Assembly (NCBI GenBank): GCA_965240325.2
Contig: OZ251226.1
Location: 372,001 to 436,000, forward strand
Source: Rebecca billardiae RCC1528
Taxonomy: Eukaryota; Haptophyta
Direction of reading: 5' to 3'
DNA length: 64,000 nt
In this document: piece by piece, positions 31,359-40,676 of the stretch
Numbering within the stretch: position 1 is the first letter of the stretch
How the letters are laid out: the number at the start of each line of letters is the position of its first letter
The notes under the pieces: model-generated
Told to the model about the DNA's origin: nothing
Seen by the model: the letters and a program-made list of their open reading frames with translations, nothing else
The model's database searches: none
Position numbers and translations under genes: made by a program

Positions 31359-32355
31359 CCCTATTCCCCTTACCATACCGCAGTTCAATCTGCTTCGAAG
31401 CAGATTTGACGGCGGCCGCTGCGCGCGCTTTGCGGCCCACCCACGCGCGCCTGGGCGTTGAACACGGCTTGAGAGTGCCCAGGCATGGTCTAGCTACCCT
31501 CAGACAGCCGCCAGCCTAGTACCTCCAGCTTCACCGCCTCCACGATGGCAACGCGCGGCGGCGCCGAGCTGCCGTCGTGCTGGCTGGGCGCTCGACTGGC
31601 CCGCGACACCCGGCTGCACTCCTTGCAGCCGCTTCAAGCACGTGGGCGACCGACAAAGATGATTGTAGACAGTGTACATACTGCGCGCGTTACTCTGCGC
31701 GCGTTCGCATGACCGATCACGCTGAAAGTGCCCACCAGCCAGCCGCGCGGGACACGCTGAGGCACGGGTCGGGCTCCTTCCTTGCGGCACGCCGCACGCG
31801 GTGTGTACACCGAGTGCAAGTCAGGCAGGCGCTTCGCGGGAGTGGTGGCATCGCTTCTTCGCCTGTGTTGGCGTCGATCGCAGGCGCGACGCGCGTACCC
31901 CTCGCAAGTACACCCTCCTCGTGCTCAGTGTCACTCGCGCGGAGCCCACGGTGAGGGATCTTGAGCTCGAGGTGCAGCGTACGAGCCTACGGGCGCTGAG
32001 TAGCAGCCTACCGACCAGCGCACGGGTGACGACCGTCATCCATTATGTTATGATACCCCTCCCAGCCTCACGCCGCAGCCTGACGATCACCTCCGCAGCG
32101 GTTTGAGCACCATTCCAAATCTGCTTCGTGGCATGTTCAAACGCTCGTTTGGCACTCCGTCTGGACGCCGTGGCACGGGAGAAGGGGAAGGGCGGTGGCG
32201 GCGAGGCTCGGGTCATCGATGGGTATGGTCCCAAAGATGCCCCCAAGCGTGCGCGCGCCCGCTCGCGCCGTCTACCTGCGCGCCCAGCGCTCCCACGCCG
32301 CCGCCCACCCAAATCTGCTTCGTATATAGAAGCAGACTGCGGTAAGGGGATAGGA
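31359..32355. mobile_element. About 1-kb element with 45-bp imperfect terminal inverted repeats
   Basis: The left end CCTATTCCCCTTACC...GCAGT, then AATCTGCTTCGAAGCAGATT, is matched in reverse at the right end: AAATCTGCTTC, GAAGCAGACTGCGGTAAGG and GGATAGG. Each end contains its own small palindrome around GAAGCAGA. A further AAATCTGCTTCG lies inside at 32117. No transposase-like frame was recognised; frames at 31500-31960 overlap on both strands. It fills the gap between the FTR gene start and the Treslin-like gene, so both promoters lie in or near it. Confidence 0.6.
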
Positions 32356-32448
32356 CACCGGACGGAGCCGCGAAGACCGTTGGGCGTTTACCGTAGGCAC
32401 CCGGTTTCAAAGCCCTCCACCTGCGCGAGCGAGCTCGCGCCAGGCGCG

Positions 32449-35400
32449 ATGATCGCAGTGCTCATCGACGGGTCAGCGGAGCAGTGGGCGGGCGGGTGCC
32501 GCGTGCCCGAGCTGATGCTCGCGACCGTGCGAATCCTCGACCACTGTACCACGGCCTCCGCCACCACCGTCGACCGCAAGTGGTCTGCGCGTGTGTACGG
32601 CGGCGCGCGCGGCAGCCAGCTGGCGGCTGGGCTCGAACGCCCGACGGCCATCTCGGACGCCAGCCTCGACCAGCTCGAGACGCTGCTGGACAAGGTGGCG
32701 CGAGCGCACGCCACGGCCCAGGCGCCGCTCGCGGGCTGGCCCGCGCTCGTCGACGCGTGCAAGGCGAGCCTCTCCGACTTTGCATGGCTACCGGTCGAGG
32801 TGTCAGACTCTGGCGAGGAGGTGGACACGGAGGCGGAGCGGCACATCGTCATCGTCGCGCCCGAGCTGCTCGGCGGGGGCGATGCCGCCGAGTCCGCCGC
32901 GCACGCTCGCCAGCTCGACGCGCTCGTCTCGCGCAGGGCGGGCGCAGCGCGTGCGCGCGTGCACTGGGTCGACACGTCAGCCGCGCCGCCGCGCGACCGA
33001 GCGCGTGCGCAGGCGGCGGCGGAGGCGCGACGGCTGGTCGAGCGCGGCGGCGGCGGCGTGATCGCGCTGGACTGGCTCGTGCGCACGCGCCACGCGCCGA
33101 TCCCGCTCCCGCTCCTCATGCGCTGCGCGCTCGGCGGCGCGCCGCAGGGCGCTGGGCAGCCGTCAAGCGGCGCGCACGCGCCGGCTGAGCCTGAGCCGAC
33201 CAAGCGCGAGGCGAAGGGCGTCGGCGCGGGCGGAGCGGCCGCGCGGCCGGCTGGCAGCGGCGCCGACGCGTTGGCGGTGACGCTGCTCGCCGACGACGGC
33301 CGCGTCCTCTGCGACGGCCTCGTCGCGCACGCCGTCGGCGCCGCCCTGCTCGCTCGTCCTGCTGACGACCCGGCAGCGACCGTGGCACACGGGGCGGAGC
33401 GTCGCGCGGCCGGTGCGGGCTCGGGCGCGCCGCCGCGCGCGCAGCTGCGGCTGCAGCTCGTTGCGACAGCGTGCCTCGCGTCGCTCGCGCCCGCGCTGCT
33501 CGACGCGCGCTCCGCCGGCTACGCTCTGCTCACCGCCTCTGCCGCTGGCGGCGCCGCTGCGCGGTGCGCTTGGGTCGCTCTGCTCTGTTCGCTCGCGGAG
33601 GCAGGCGCGGCCGCCATCGTGCGTGAGGCGGACCCGCCAGCGCGCGAGCGCGGGGCGCTCTCCGATGCCAGTGGCGCGCTGGACGCGGCTCCGCCGAGCG
33701 CGGACGAGCCGCGTCCGCTGCTCGCGCTTCGGCCTCTCAGCGCGGGCGCGGCGTGCGCGCACCGACTGTCGGTGTGCGCGCCGCGCGTACCGTGTCTGCC
33801 GACGCCGACGCCGGCGCCCTCGTCGGCGGCGCCACCGGATCCGCACGCGCCGGCGCTCGTCGGCTCCGCGCCCGCGCAGGATCTCGCTGCCGCCGCGCAG
33901 CCCGCGGCGGGCCCGCGAACAACACGCACGCGCGCGCGCGCCGCCGCCGCCGCTCGCGCAGAGGGCGCAGCGTACGGCGCGGCGCCGTCACCCCGAGGCT
34001 CGACCGCTGCCGGCGCGCGCCAGCCGGCGCCGCGGACGCGCGCAGCTCAGGCACAGGAGGCTGCGCCGAAGCGGGCCTCGGCGGAGCCGCCGGTGCATGC
34101 TCGCCTGTCGGGCTCGGAGCGCGCGGCCGAGGCCGTCGCCACAACGACCGCCCCGGCAGGCGCGCGCGGCGCCGAGCCTGCTCCGCGCTCGCTGCCAGAC
34201 GACGACGGCTGCGCAGAGTCCGGCCGCGCAGAGTCCGGCTGCGCAGCGTCTCTGCGTGAAGAGGACGCGCTGGCGCGCGCGCTGCTGTGGCGCGCTACGG
34301 ACTGGCACCTGCCCGCCCTCCTCCGTGACGCGCGCGGCGGCGCCGACGACGCGTCGGCGACGGCTGCCGCCGCCGTGGCACGCTCGGCGGAAGCGCCCAC
34401 CGCGGCCGCGGACGAGCGCGCGCCCCTGCTGCCCACGGCGTGCCAGCCGCAAGGCCGGCAGGCGGCGGGCGTAGAGCAGGCGCCGAGCGCGGGCGGGTGC
34501 GAGCCGCGCGCCGCCGAGGACTGCGCGCTCGGCGGTGGCGGCGGCGGCGGCGGCGGCGGCGCAGGGGACAGCGTCACGGCCGAAGCACCGCCGCCGCGCG
34601 CAGCGCGCGGCGCGCAGTCGGGTGCAGCGCAGCGGCCGGACCCGTCGCTCCTCCCGCCCGGACTGCAGGCGGTCCCGCTGGCCCACGCGCTGGGCGCGGC
34701 GGCGCAGCCGCGGCCGCGCGGCCGCGCGGCCGCCTCGGCTGCCGCGCGCAAGCGGTCGCGCGCGCCGGAGCGGCGGGCGGAGGCGCGGCGGCCGCGGCCC
34801 GCGCGCGCGCCCGAGCCGAGTGCGCACGCGGCGCTTTGCACGGCCGAGGCGCCGAGTGTCGCCGTGGCTGCGGTGGCCGTGCCGGCAGCCGAGCAGCTCT
34901 CGCTACGCAGCAGGCTGGAGCACGCGTGCGCGCTGCGCGCCGAGCGACTCGTGGCGCGCGCCGCCGCAGCCGCGCACGACGCTGAGCTCGAGCGCAGCGC
35001 AGCGGCGCGCGCCGCCGCGTGCGCGCGCGTGCCGGCGGCGACGGCGACGGCAAGGGCGACGCCTGTGGAGGCAGAGGCGGGCTCGGAGCGTGCGCGCGTC
35101 GGAGCGTGCACGGGCCTCGTCGTGTACCCGGGCTCGAGCCCTACGCCCGCGCCCCCGCCGCCCGCCGCCGAGCCCCATGCCGCCGCGCCGCCGCCGCCGC
35201 CACGCGCTGTGGCCCTCGGCGCGGCCGCAGCCGACTCGCACGCGGCCGCGGCCGCGAGCGGTGCGGGGCGCGCAGCCGACGCGGGCGGCGGCGTGGCGTG
35301 CCGCGCGCTCACGCTCTGCGCCGCGCCTGGCGCGCTGAGCGCGCTGAGCGCGCCGAGCGCGCCGCTCGGCGCCCTCGGCCCGGCGCCGCCCGCGCCCGCC

Positions 35401-37281
35401 GCCCTCCGCCCGAGCGGCGCTCTCGACGGCGCCCTCGCCTCCGTGCGCGCTGCAGACGACTGGAGCTCGCTGCTGGGCGCGCTGAGCGCTTGCTACGAGG
35501 GGCTGCTGAACTGCGAGAGCGCGGAGGCGCTGCTGGGCGGCGCGCTCGACGTCGTGCTGCCCGCCGCGCTGGAGACGGTGCGCCGGCTGCCGCCCTCGCC
35601 CGAGCTGCCCGCGCACGCGCGCACGCCCCGCGCCGCCGAGCGGCTGCGACCGCTGCGGCTGCGCGCGCGCACGCCCACGCCGCCGAGCGCGCGCACCCGA
35701 GGCGCAGCCAGCCGCTCCGGCCGGCGCGAGACGCCGGCGCGCGCGAGCTCGCCCGGAGCGGCGTGCGCGGACGGCGCGCCCGCCTCGCGCGAGGCGGAGC
35801 CTGAGCGCGCGCCGCCACCGCCGCCACTCGGCTCGCCACCGCCGCGCTCGCCCGCCGCCGCCGCTGGCGGTGGCGGCAGCCCGGCGCCGCGCGCTCGCTC
35901 GGAGCGCGCGCTCGCGCAGGCTGCGCTGCACGCGCGCGTGCGCGACACGCTGCTGCGCGCGCCCGCCGACATGCGCGAGGAGTACCACGCGGCGGGCGCG
36001 GGTGCGGGCGGCAGCGGCGGGTGCGGCCCGGTGGCCGCCCCGCGCGCCGCCGAGGCCGAGCAGCCCGGCACGCCCGCGCCGCCGTCCGCGCTGCCGCCGG
36101 CGCACCGGCGGGCGCGGCACCGCCGTGAGCTTGAGCTGCAGCTGCTGCTGCGGCTCGAGCTGGGCGCGGCGCGCGCGGACGCGGCGCGCGCGGAGGAGCG
36201 CGACGCGCCGAGCGCGCAGCAGCCCGAGGCGTCGGCGCCGGCGGGCGCGCGCACCGCGCCCGGCTCCAAGCGCAAGCGAAGCCCGGCCCGCGCGCTCGGC
36301 CCCGCCGCCGCCCGCGCGGCCGCGTCCGCGGCCGAGCTGCCCGCGCGCGAGCGCAGGGAGGTGCGGGGGCTGCTGACCGAGCTGCACGTGCTGCTGGACG
36401 AGTCGCTCGGCGGCGGCGCGCCCGCCACGCCGGCCGGGGCGGCGGGCGGCGGGCAGAGCAGCCGCTTCGAAAGGCTGCTATGCGCGCAGCTGCACGCCCG
36501 CTTCGCCCACCGGCTGCCCGCGCTGATGGCGGAGCTTCTGGATTACTTCGAGCTGAGCGCGCCGACACCGCCCGCGCGGTCGGCGAGCGTGCCGCCGACG
36601 GCGCCGCCGCCGGGCGGCGAGCGCTCGCTGGCGGCGGGCGGCGCGGGGAGTGCGCAGGAGGGCGGCGCCGTCGCCCTGCCACGCCTGCCGCCGCCGCCCG
36701 CCGCCGCCGCCGCCGCGTGCGCCGCCGCCCGCGCGCCCGGCATGCCGCCCATGCCGCCGCCGCTGCCGCCGGCCGCCGCCGCCGCCGCGCTGCCGCTGCC
36801 GCCGCGCGAATACCCCTACACGCACACGCACACGCAGCGCACGGCGCCGCACTGCTCGCGGCCCTCGCCGCACCGGCAGCGGCAGTCGATGGAGCGGCGG
36901 CAGATCAGCGTGGCGCTGCGGAAGCAGAAGGCCTCCAAGGGCGCGCGCAAGCAGCAGCGCCCGCGCGCGCGCAGCGCCGCGGCCGCCGGCGCGACCCTCG
37001 TCGAGGTGGACAAGCGAAGGGCGGTGCGGCCGGCCGGCAGCGCCGCCGACGGCCGGCTGCGCGCGCACCAGTCGGCCAAGCGCGCGCGCAAGCAGATCCT
37101 GCAGGCGCGCACGCCGGCGGGGCGGCTCGCGCGGCCGAGCATCGCGAGCACGCTCGCTGCGCAGACGCCAGCGCGGCGCGGCGGCGACGCGCTGCCGCCG
37201 TGGGCGCTCAGCCAGCCGGCGCGCGCGCAGCCGACAGGCAGCAGCTTCCTCCGCGTCGCCGAGACGCCGCTCAAGCCATGA
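32449..37281 (+). CDS. Treslin/TICRR-Sld3-like replication initiation factor
   Basis: A 1,610-residue open frame from MIAVLIDGSAEQWAGG. The frame is open upstream to 32128, but that part lies in the repeat element. Residues 1-240 look like a folded N-terminal domain; the large middle is Pro/Ala-rich and disordered. At about 1,223-1,365 comes a helical region, RRELELQLLLRLELGAARAD ... RRELRGLLTELHVLLDE-type sequence ... FERLLCAQLHARF, HRLPALMAELLDYFE, that follows the Sld3-Treslin domain pattern. After it come basic repeats (RRQISVALRKQKASKGARKQ) and VAETPLKP at the very end, as in Treslin proteins where ETP motifs follow the domain. Treslin binds TopBP1 and loads Cdc45 at licensed origins, controlled by CDK at Ser/Thr-Pro sites, many of which occur here. 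A (CA)n-like tract near 36820-36840 may hide a small in-frame intron. The assignment rests on pattern, not alignment. Confidence 0.5.
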   Translation: MIAVLIDGSAEQWAGGCRVPELMLATVRILDHCTTASATTVDRKWSARVYGGARGSQLAAGLERPTAISDASLDQLETLLDKVARAHATAQAPLAGWPALVDACKASLSDFAWLPVEVSDSGEEVDTEAERHIVIVAPELLGGGDAAESAAHARQLDALVSRRAGAARARVHWVDTSAAPPRDRARAQAAAEARRLVERGGGGVIALDWLVRTRHAPIPLPLLMRCALGGAPQGAGQPSSGAHAPAEPEPTKREAKGVGAGGAAARPAGSGADALAVTLLADDGRVLCDGLVAHAVGAALLARPADDPAATVAHGAERRAAGAGSGAPPRAQLRLQLVATACLASLAPALLDARSAGYALLTASAAGGAAARCAWVALLCSLAEAGAAAIVREADPPARERGALSDASGALDAAPPSADEPRPLLALRPLSAGAACAHRLSVCAPRVPCLPTPTPAPSSAAPPDPHAPALVGSAPAQDLAAAAQPAAGPRTTRTRARAAAAARAEGAAYGAAPSPRGSTAAGARQPAPRTRAAQAQEAAPKRASAEPPVHARLSGSERAAEAVATTTAPAGARGAEPAPRSLPDDDGCAESGRAESGCAASLREEDALARALLWRATDWHLPALLRDARGGADDASATAAAAVARSAEAPTAAADERAPLLPTACQPQGRQAAGVEQAPSAGGCEPRAAEDCALGGGGGGGGGGAGDSVTAEAPPPRAARGAQSGAAQRPDPSLLPPGLQAVPLAHALGAAAQPRPRGRAAASAAARKRSRAPERRAEARRPRPARAPEPSAHAALCTAEAPSVAVAAVAVPAAEQLSLRSRLEHACALRAERLVARAAAAAHDAELERSAAARAAACARVPAATATARATPVEAEAGSERARVGACTGLVVYPGSSPTPAPPPPAAEPHAAAPPPPPRAVALGAAAADSHAAAAASGAGRAADAGGGVACRALTLCAAPGALSALSAPSAPLGALGPAPPAPAALRPSGALDGALASVRAADDWSSLLGALSACYEGLLNCESAEALLGGALDVVLPAALETVRRLPPSPELPAHARTPRAAERLRPLRLRARTPTPPSARTRGAASRSGRRETPARASSPGAACADGAPASREAEPERAPPPPPLGSPPPRSPAAAAGGGGSPAPRARSERALAQAALHARVRDTLLRAPADMREEYHAAGAGAGGSGGCGPVAAPRAAEAEQPGTPAPPSALPPAHRRARHRRELELQLLLRLELGAARADAARAEERDAPSAQQPEASAPAGARTAPGSKRKRSPARALGPAAARAAASAAELPARERREVRGLLTELHVLLDESLGGGAPATPAGAAGGGQSSRFERLLCAQLHARFAHRLPALMAELLDYFELSAPTPPARSASVPPTAPPPGGERSLAAGGAGSAQEGGAVALPRLPPPPAAAAAACAAARAPGMPPMPPPLPPAAAAAALPLPPREYPYTHTHTQRTAPHCSRPSPHRQRQSMERRQISVALRKQKASKGARKQQRPRARSAAAAGATLVEVDKRRAVRPAGSAADGRLRAHQSAKRARKQILQARTPAGRLARPSIASTLAAQTPARRGGDALPPWALSQPARAQPTGSSFLRVAETPLKP

Positions 37282-37851
37282 ATGACGCCGATGGCTCCGA
37301 AGTGCTCCACGCGCTTCTACTGACGATGAGCTGCCGTGCTGACGATTTGCGGCGATCTACTGACGACGATGATGTGCCCCGCCGCCCTTGCCGGGGCGCG
37401 CCAGCCCTGAATCCTGATCCGCCGCCCAGACGCGAGCTGGCTGCCGCTGGACGCCGCGACGCGCGCGTCTCAGCGCCGCGATATTCTGATGAGTCTGACG
37501 CCGAGGGCGAGATGGCAGCGCAGCCGCAGGCCCGCAGGATCGGATGCATGATGCGGCAAGCTGTCGCGCGACTCGCGCGTCATCATGATCAAGATTCAAG
37601 TGAATAGTCATATTGACATATAGTGATGCCATGATCGACGACATAGAAAGCTGCGCTGTGCCGTGATGTGCGCACGCAACGTGTAGTAGCTATATATAGA
37701 TCGTCAGCATCGAGTGAGTTCGACATCGTCACATCGAGTCGAAGAAATACTCATCGAGTCTCGAGAGCGGGAGAGACCGGAGAGAGAGAGACGCCGAGAG
37801 ATTAAGCGTATACGTATATATAGAGAGCGAGAGAGACTCAGAGAGAGAGTG

Positions 37852-37917
<66 letters not shown>

Positions 37918-39681
37918 AGAGAGATGTAGATATATAGATATAGATATAGATATAGATATAGATATATATATATAGACGTACATATAGATTACCAGGTGGC
38001 CGCACGCCCTGCCTGAACCGGCAGCCGCGCTTTAGGGAAACACCATCCGGGGGGCCGCCTTTCACTTAAGGACACGCGGGTGGGTGATTACTGAACACGT
38101 GAACCATGTCCTTTTCGGACATACGCACACGCAAGATCTTGGGTACGCAGTCATACTATCTGAATCCTGAGCGCCCACAAGCCCTCTTGGGTCCATGATA
38201 ATCTGCCTCGTCAGCGAGCGTCCAAAAGCGAATCCGACGGAAGGTTTTGATTGAAAGCGAGCGCTTTCTCCACTACGAGACGGATTCCATTCTGGTCCGC
38301 TCGTTCTGAACCAAAAGGGCATGGATGCCGTTCCACGGCGCGCGCGCGGTTGGGGCGGGCGGCGAAGCGGTTTGGTCGGTGGGGTACGGTACAGTCTGTG
38401 GCGGGCCGGCGGTGGGTGAGCTACCTATGCAGTTTAGTTGCGCACGCTCGCTCGACGGCAGACCGGCCATAATCATGCAAGTAGCAATAGCATCAAGCTG
38501 TATGTGTCCGCCACTCCGCCAAGTCAAGAAGTGCTAGTCCCTACTTAGTTACGCCGGCGGCCGGCGGGCACATATCATTCACTAGAGACGGCACCCTCGA
38601 CGCCACTATTGGCCTTCCGTACCCCGCCCGCCGCAAGCCCGCCGCACATCCGTATATGATCGTGAGCGTTTCAGACGACAAGTGGACTAGGGCAGCAGCT
38701 GGCAAAACGCACCGTCGTCGGCGTCGATGGCTCACACGATCGCGTACCCGGTGGTGGTCGGAGTGCCGGTTGGGTTCACCATGCCCAACGGTCTCCCTTC
38801 GGGCCAGTCGGCCCGCACGAATGCGCCGCGACCAGCGCCATTTGCCTCGCAACCATCGGCAGCATCGTTGCGCAACCGGGGCGGTCGCATTTGCCGGCGC
38901 AACATCTACCTGACCATCTCTGCAGTGCCCAACAACCATCCTCTCCTTTCCAACCTTCCTGCAGTGGCGACACACTTGCTGGCGCCATTGAGGGGCAAAC
39001 AGAAGGAGTTCGTAGTCAGACGACTCATTTAGTGCTGACATCAAGATAGATATAATAGATATAGACATTGACCCGCTCCTCAGGGAGTCCTCGGCTCCTC
39101 CGCGACGAGCATCAGTCCGACCTGCTCGCCGCCAGACTTATCTGCGCCGGCGTATATAGACTGAATGTCGCGATGAATGTCAGAATGAGCCGCCTCAATT
39201 ATAATATAACGGATACTATTGGGCTGCCGGCGCTGCGCCCGGCGCTGCCGCCAGTCGCGTGACGGCTCAAGCGAGACCGTGGCAGCAATTGGCGTAGCAG
39301 CGACGATCACGATGATGTCGATGATCGATGGCGATGCCGCCGCACTCGGTGGCATCCGCGATGACGGATGCAGTCTCAGGCACCTTCGCAGGATGCGCAG
39401 CAGCGCTCAACCTCGCAACCGGATGATCACGTACAGGAAGCCGTCCGGATGGCTCGACGCCGACGCGAGCCAGTCGATGGGCGCGTCGATCGGCGCGGGC
39501 ACACCCTGGACGAGCACCTCGCTGACGTGCGGGCCTGGCACCGCTGCCGATGGGCCATCGGCTCGCGCCGTGCTGTCGCATGCTTCCGCCGCGGTCGCAG
39601 CTGCGGTAGACATTCGAGTGAGCAGCAGCGCGCAGTGCGCTTGGCTCGGCTTGGCAGCTCGGCGAGCGTCAATCCGTCTGA
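37282..39681. other. Intergenic with microsatellites; no confident gene
   Basis: The first 330 bases hold an open frame that overlaps the 3' end of the Treslin-like gene and is probably UTR. Microsatellites follow at 37854-37985. Overlapping frames at 38541-39068 on both strands have no recognised family. A minus-strand frame at 39407-39613 ends HPDGFLYVIIRLRG and has better-than-random composition, so a small exon there cannot be excluded. Confidence 0.45.
37854..37985. repeat. (GA)n then (TAGATA)n tracts
   Basis: Pure GA alternation runs from about 37854 to 37915, then TAGATA/TATA repeats to about 37985. Imperfect GAGAGAC purine-rich sequence leads in from 37760, giving a long purine-only strand that could form triplex DNA. 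Confidence 0.85.
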
Positions 39682-40041
39682 ATTCACGGCCGATTCAGTG
39701 CGCCGCTGCATGGCCGTACCGTGGCTCGCAACGACGGTATCGTCTTCGACGACATGGATTTCACGCACATGACGGCCAAGGCCGTGATCAAGATGCTCGA
39801 CCCCAACTACGAGCGATCGGTGCACACGCGCTACACGAATGCCAAGATCCCCGCAGACATGCCACGCGTGTTCACGACAAATCTGGCCATGCAGTACCCC
39901 TACGAGCACATCTTCCCGCCCGGTCGCAACCTCGAGCAGCAGCGTGCGCTCAACCGCCGCTTCAAAGTCGTGACGGTCGATGCCGACCTCTTTGCGGCGG
40001 CTCCCGCCGCCGGCGCGTCAGCGGCTGCCGTGCAGACGTGA
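39682..40041 (+). pseudogene. C-terminal fragment of a Rep protein (SF3 helicase part), CRESS-DNA-like
   Basis: An open frame from a stop at 39679-39681 to a stop at 40039. It contains NDGIVFDDMDF, a Walker B-like strand, then HTRYTNAKIPADMPRVFTTN, which fits superfamily 3 helicase motif C (hydrophobics, Thr-Thr-Asn) of Rep proteins from circular single-stranded DNA replicons, and a short tail with EQQRALNRRFKVVTVDADLF. The Walker A and the N-terminal HUH nickase domain are not found in the 900 bases upstream, so this is an integrated remnant or a 3' exon of something larger. Such Rep pieces are known in protist genomes. Host association, virus versus plasmid, and expression are unknown. The Ala-rich last 15 residues look host-like. 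Confidence 0.5.
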
Positions 40042-40676
40042 GCCATCAGCAAGCGTGCGTCGGTGCATAGCCGCAAGATGCCCTGCTCAGCCCTGCTGAG
40101 CTGCTCAGACTGGCTTGACCCTCACGCTAGTGCCAGGCGGCCTGGCGGTGAGGCGCCGCGGCAGCGGGCCGCCCTTTCGTCAGCCCTCTCTCGAGCGGCT
40201 TGCGGCGAGGGCGAGAACAGCGGTGAAACTGAAACATGGGTGTCCTCGGGCCAATCAGGTTAGCGCAAACAGACCGCGCAGCCTGAATGCGTTGAGAGGA
40301 GCTAGTACACCGACCCTGAATAGCCCTATGGGCGAACTCGTTTTGCGGATGTGGAGGCCCCCAAGATTCCGCCGATGATTCGGCACGATTAGGGAAGCAT
40401 GCAAGCGTCCAACCGGTACAACATAAGAAGCCGCTGAGAAGTATAGGCTCAAAAATGACCATAAGCCCCAATCGCGGGGCGTACGGTTGCGTGTGTTCGA
40501 CAACTTGACCCTGAAATCAATTGGAGACCGGGTAGAGCGGTCCAAGGCGCGGCCGGCGTCAGACCGCCGACTCACGCATATGACTTCTCCACCTGGTAAT
40601 TCATAGATATAGATATATAGGTATATATATATATAGTAGCAGTAGCAGAGAAGTATAACTATATATATGACCGCGT
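40042..40676. other. Intergenic, no gene seen
   Basis: Contains TATA-rich sequence at 40600-40676 that leads directly into the inverted repeat element. Nothing else is recognised. Confidence 0.5.

Noticed and set aside
32128-32448. N-terminal extension of the Treslin-like frame from an earlier ATG
   Set aside because: Most of it overlaps the TIR-bounded repeat and is basic, low-complexity sequence; the folded domain starts at MIAVLIDG.
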